NCBI GenBank assembly: GCA_937930625.1
Contig: CALHBW010000290.1
Coordinates: forward strand, 1-7,193
DNA length: 7,193 bases
Origin: an uncultured Saprospiraceae bacterium
GTDB taxonomy: Bacteria; Bacteroidota; Bacteroidia; Chitinophagales; Saprospiraceae
Direction of reading: 5' to 3'
Shown here: positions 6,797-7,193 of the stretch, piece by piece
How positions within the stretch are numbered: the stretch's first letter is position 1
Layout: the number at the start of each line of letters is the position of its first letter
Position numbers and translations under genes: made by a program
The notes under the pieces: generated by a model
The model's database searches: none
What the model was told of the DNA's origin: nothing
The model's input: the letters and a program-made list of their open reading frames with translations, nothing else

Positions 6797-6812
6797 TCAC
6801 GAATAAACGAAT
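6782..6812 (+). repeat. Repeat block B: perfect 15-bp tandem duplication
   Basis: TCACGAATAAACGAA occurs twice back to back (6782-6796 and 6797-6811) without mismatch, followed by another T. Each 15-mer is itself a pair of ACGAATA / AACGAAT(C) half-units of 7-8 bp. It is inverted relative to block A and shares its half-units with block C. Confidence 0.88.
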
Positions 6813-6813
6813 T

Positions 6814-6996
6814 GTATAAAGCGCAATTTACGATAGTTTGAGTAAATTTTGGTGTTTTTTGAACTTGGAATTGACCGCAGACATACGTAGGGGCATTTAT
6901 GAATGTGATATATTATACATGGTACAAAAAATAATACCTCGTTCTTCCCAAATTCTGTCTTCATTTACGCAATAGTGTAATAGAGATTAAAAAACC
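6814..6996. other. Non-coding spacer between repeat blocks B and C
   Basis: I found no convincing reading frame, RNA gene or mobile-element end in these 183 bp. The sequence is AT-rich with several T and A runs. A TACGTAGGGGC stretch at about 6884-6894 is the most GC-rich part and is followed by a weak CATT/AATG stem. No strong terminator hairpin is visible for the gene entering from the right. Confidence 0.5.
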
Positions 6997-7049
6997 AATA
7001 ACGAGTCAACGAATAACGAATACACGAGTCAACGAATCAACGAATAACG
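6997..7049 (+). repeat. Repeat block C: direct AACGA(A/G)T-type units
   Basis: The block is almost wholly built from ACGAGTC, AACGAATA and AACGAATC units. The 14-mer ACGAGTCAACGAAT occurs at 7001-7014 and again at 7024-7037, a 23-bp period. It lies 3 bp past the stop codon of the partial gene at the right edge, so it would form that gene's 3' untranslated region. Its orientation matches block B and is opposite to block A. Confidence 0.85.
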
Positions 7050-7052
7050 GCA

Positions 7053-7193
7053 CTATGTCCATATCGAACAATGCTCCAAATCAATACTGTCTTCGTAAAA
7101 TATCTTGGTAGTTTCTTCAAATGACCGGGTAAAATCTGAAACGAAAAATTGATGCGGGTTGGTGCGTTTGTCATTTAAAAGATGGTGTTGGGA
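7053..7193 (-). CDS. C-terminal part of an unidentified gene (partial, runs off the window)
   Basis: Read leftward from the last base of the window, one frame stays open for 46 codons to a TAG at 7055-7053. It encodes a segment including NDKRTNPHQFFVSDF and ends YEDSIDLEHCSIWT. The other two minus-strand frames offer no comparable stretch (one meets TAA after five codons), and the plus strand gives only an 18-codon frame here. The mixture of charged and aromatic residues looks like real protein. I do not recognise the family, and the start lies outside the window. The gene would be co-directional with the yfhO-like gene, about 360 bp upstream of it and separated by the repeat-bearing spacer. 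Confidence 0.58.
   Translation of the reverse strand, partial: SQHHLLNDKRTNPHQFFVSDFTRSFEETTKIFYEDSIDLEHCSIWT

Noticed and set aside
6889..6905. GGGGC followed by CATTTATGAATG as a terminator or mobile-element end
   Set aside because: The stem is only 4 bp (CATT/AATG), with no T-run in the right place and no matching inverted partner elsewhere in the window.
6782..7049. CRISPR array
   Set aside because: The units are 7-15 bp and mostly contiguous, with no spacers of uniform length and no cas genes in the window.

Overview
The window looks like chromosomal DNA of a member of the Bacteroidota. Three things point there: an AT-rich sequence, start regions without Shine-Dalgarno sequences but with two TAnnTTTG-type -7 elements (both TATTTTTG), and a long YfhO-family membrane protein of the Bacteroidota type. 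The organism cannot be named more closely from the sequence alone.

Layout. Bases 1-60 hold the last codons of a rightward gene that begins outside the window. A short regulatory stretch follows (about 111-134), with a -7 promoter element, a 7-bp direct repeat of 10-bp period and an 11-bp palindrome. Then comes a tight rightward operon of three genes joined by two ATGA stop/start overlaps: an XRE-type helix-turn-helix regulator (156-476), a beta-class amino-methyltransferase (473-1300) and an alpha-class D12/Dam-like adenine methyltransferase (1297-2178). From the other side a leftward 658-residue protein (4074-2098) runs tail to tail into the second methyltransferase and overlaps it by 81 bp in antisense. 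It carries a canonical PD-(D/E)XK signature near its C-terminus and a second, degenerate-looking one near its N-terminus. I read it as the restriction endonuclease. The four genes together would form a regulated type II-like restriction-modification system with two different methyltransferases, which suggests an asymmetric recognition site.

The endonuclease gene starts only 19 nt after the stop of a leftward 865-residue YfhO-family polytopic membrane protein (6691-4094), and I see no promoter just in front of it. It may therefore be transcribed from the yfhO-like gene's promoter rather than from the regulator's promoter. This is an unusual wiring for restriction-modification.

Upstream of the yfhO-like gene lies about 360 bp of non-coding DNA (6692-7052). 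It contains three blocks of a short repeat family built from AACGA(A/G)T-like units: one inverted, one a perfect 15-bp tandem duplication, one direct. The first two form a 12-bp perfect inverted repeat that brackets the predicted yfhO-like promoter. The window ends with the C-terminal 46 codons of an unrecognised leftward gene (7193-7053).
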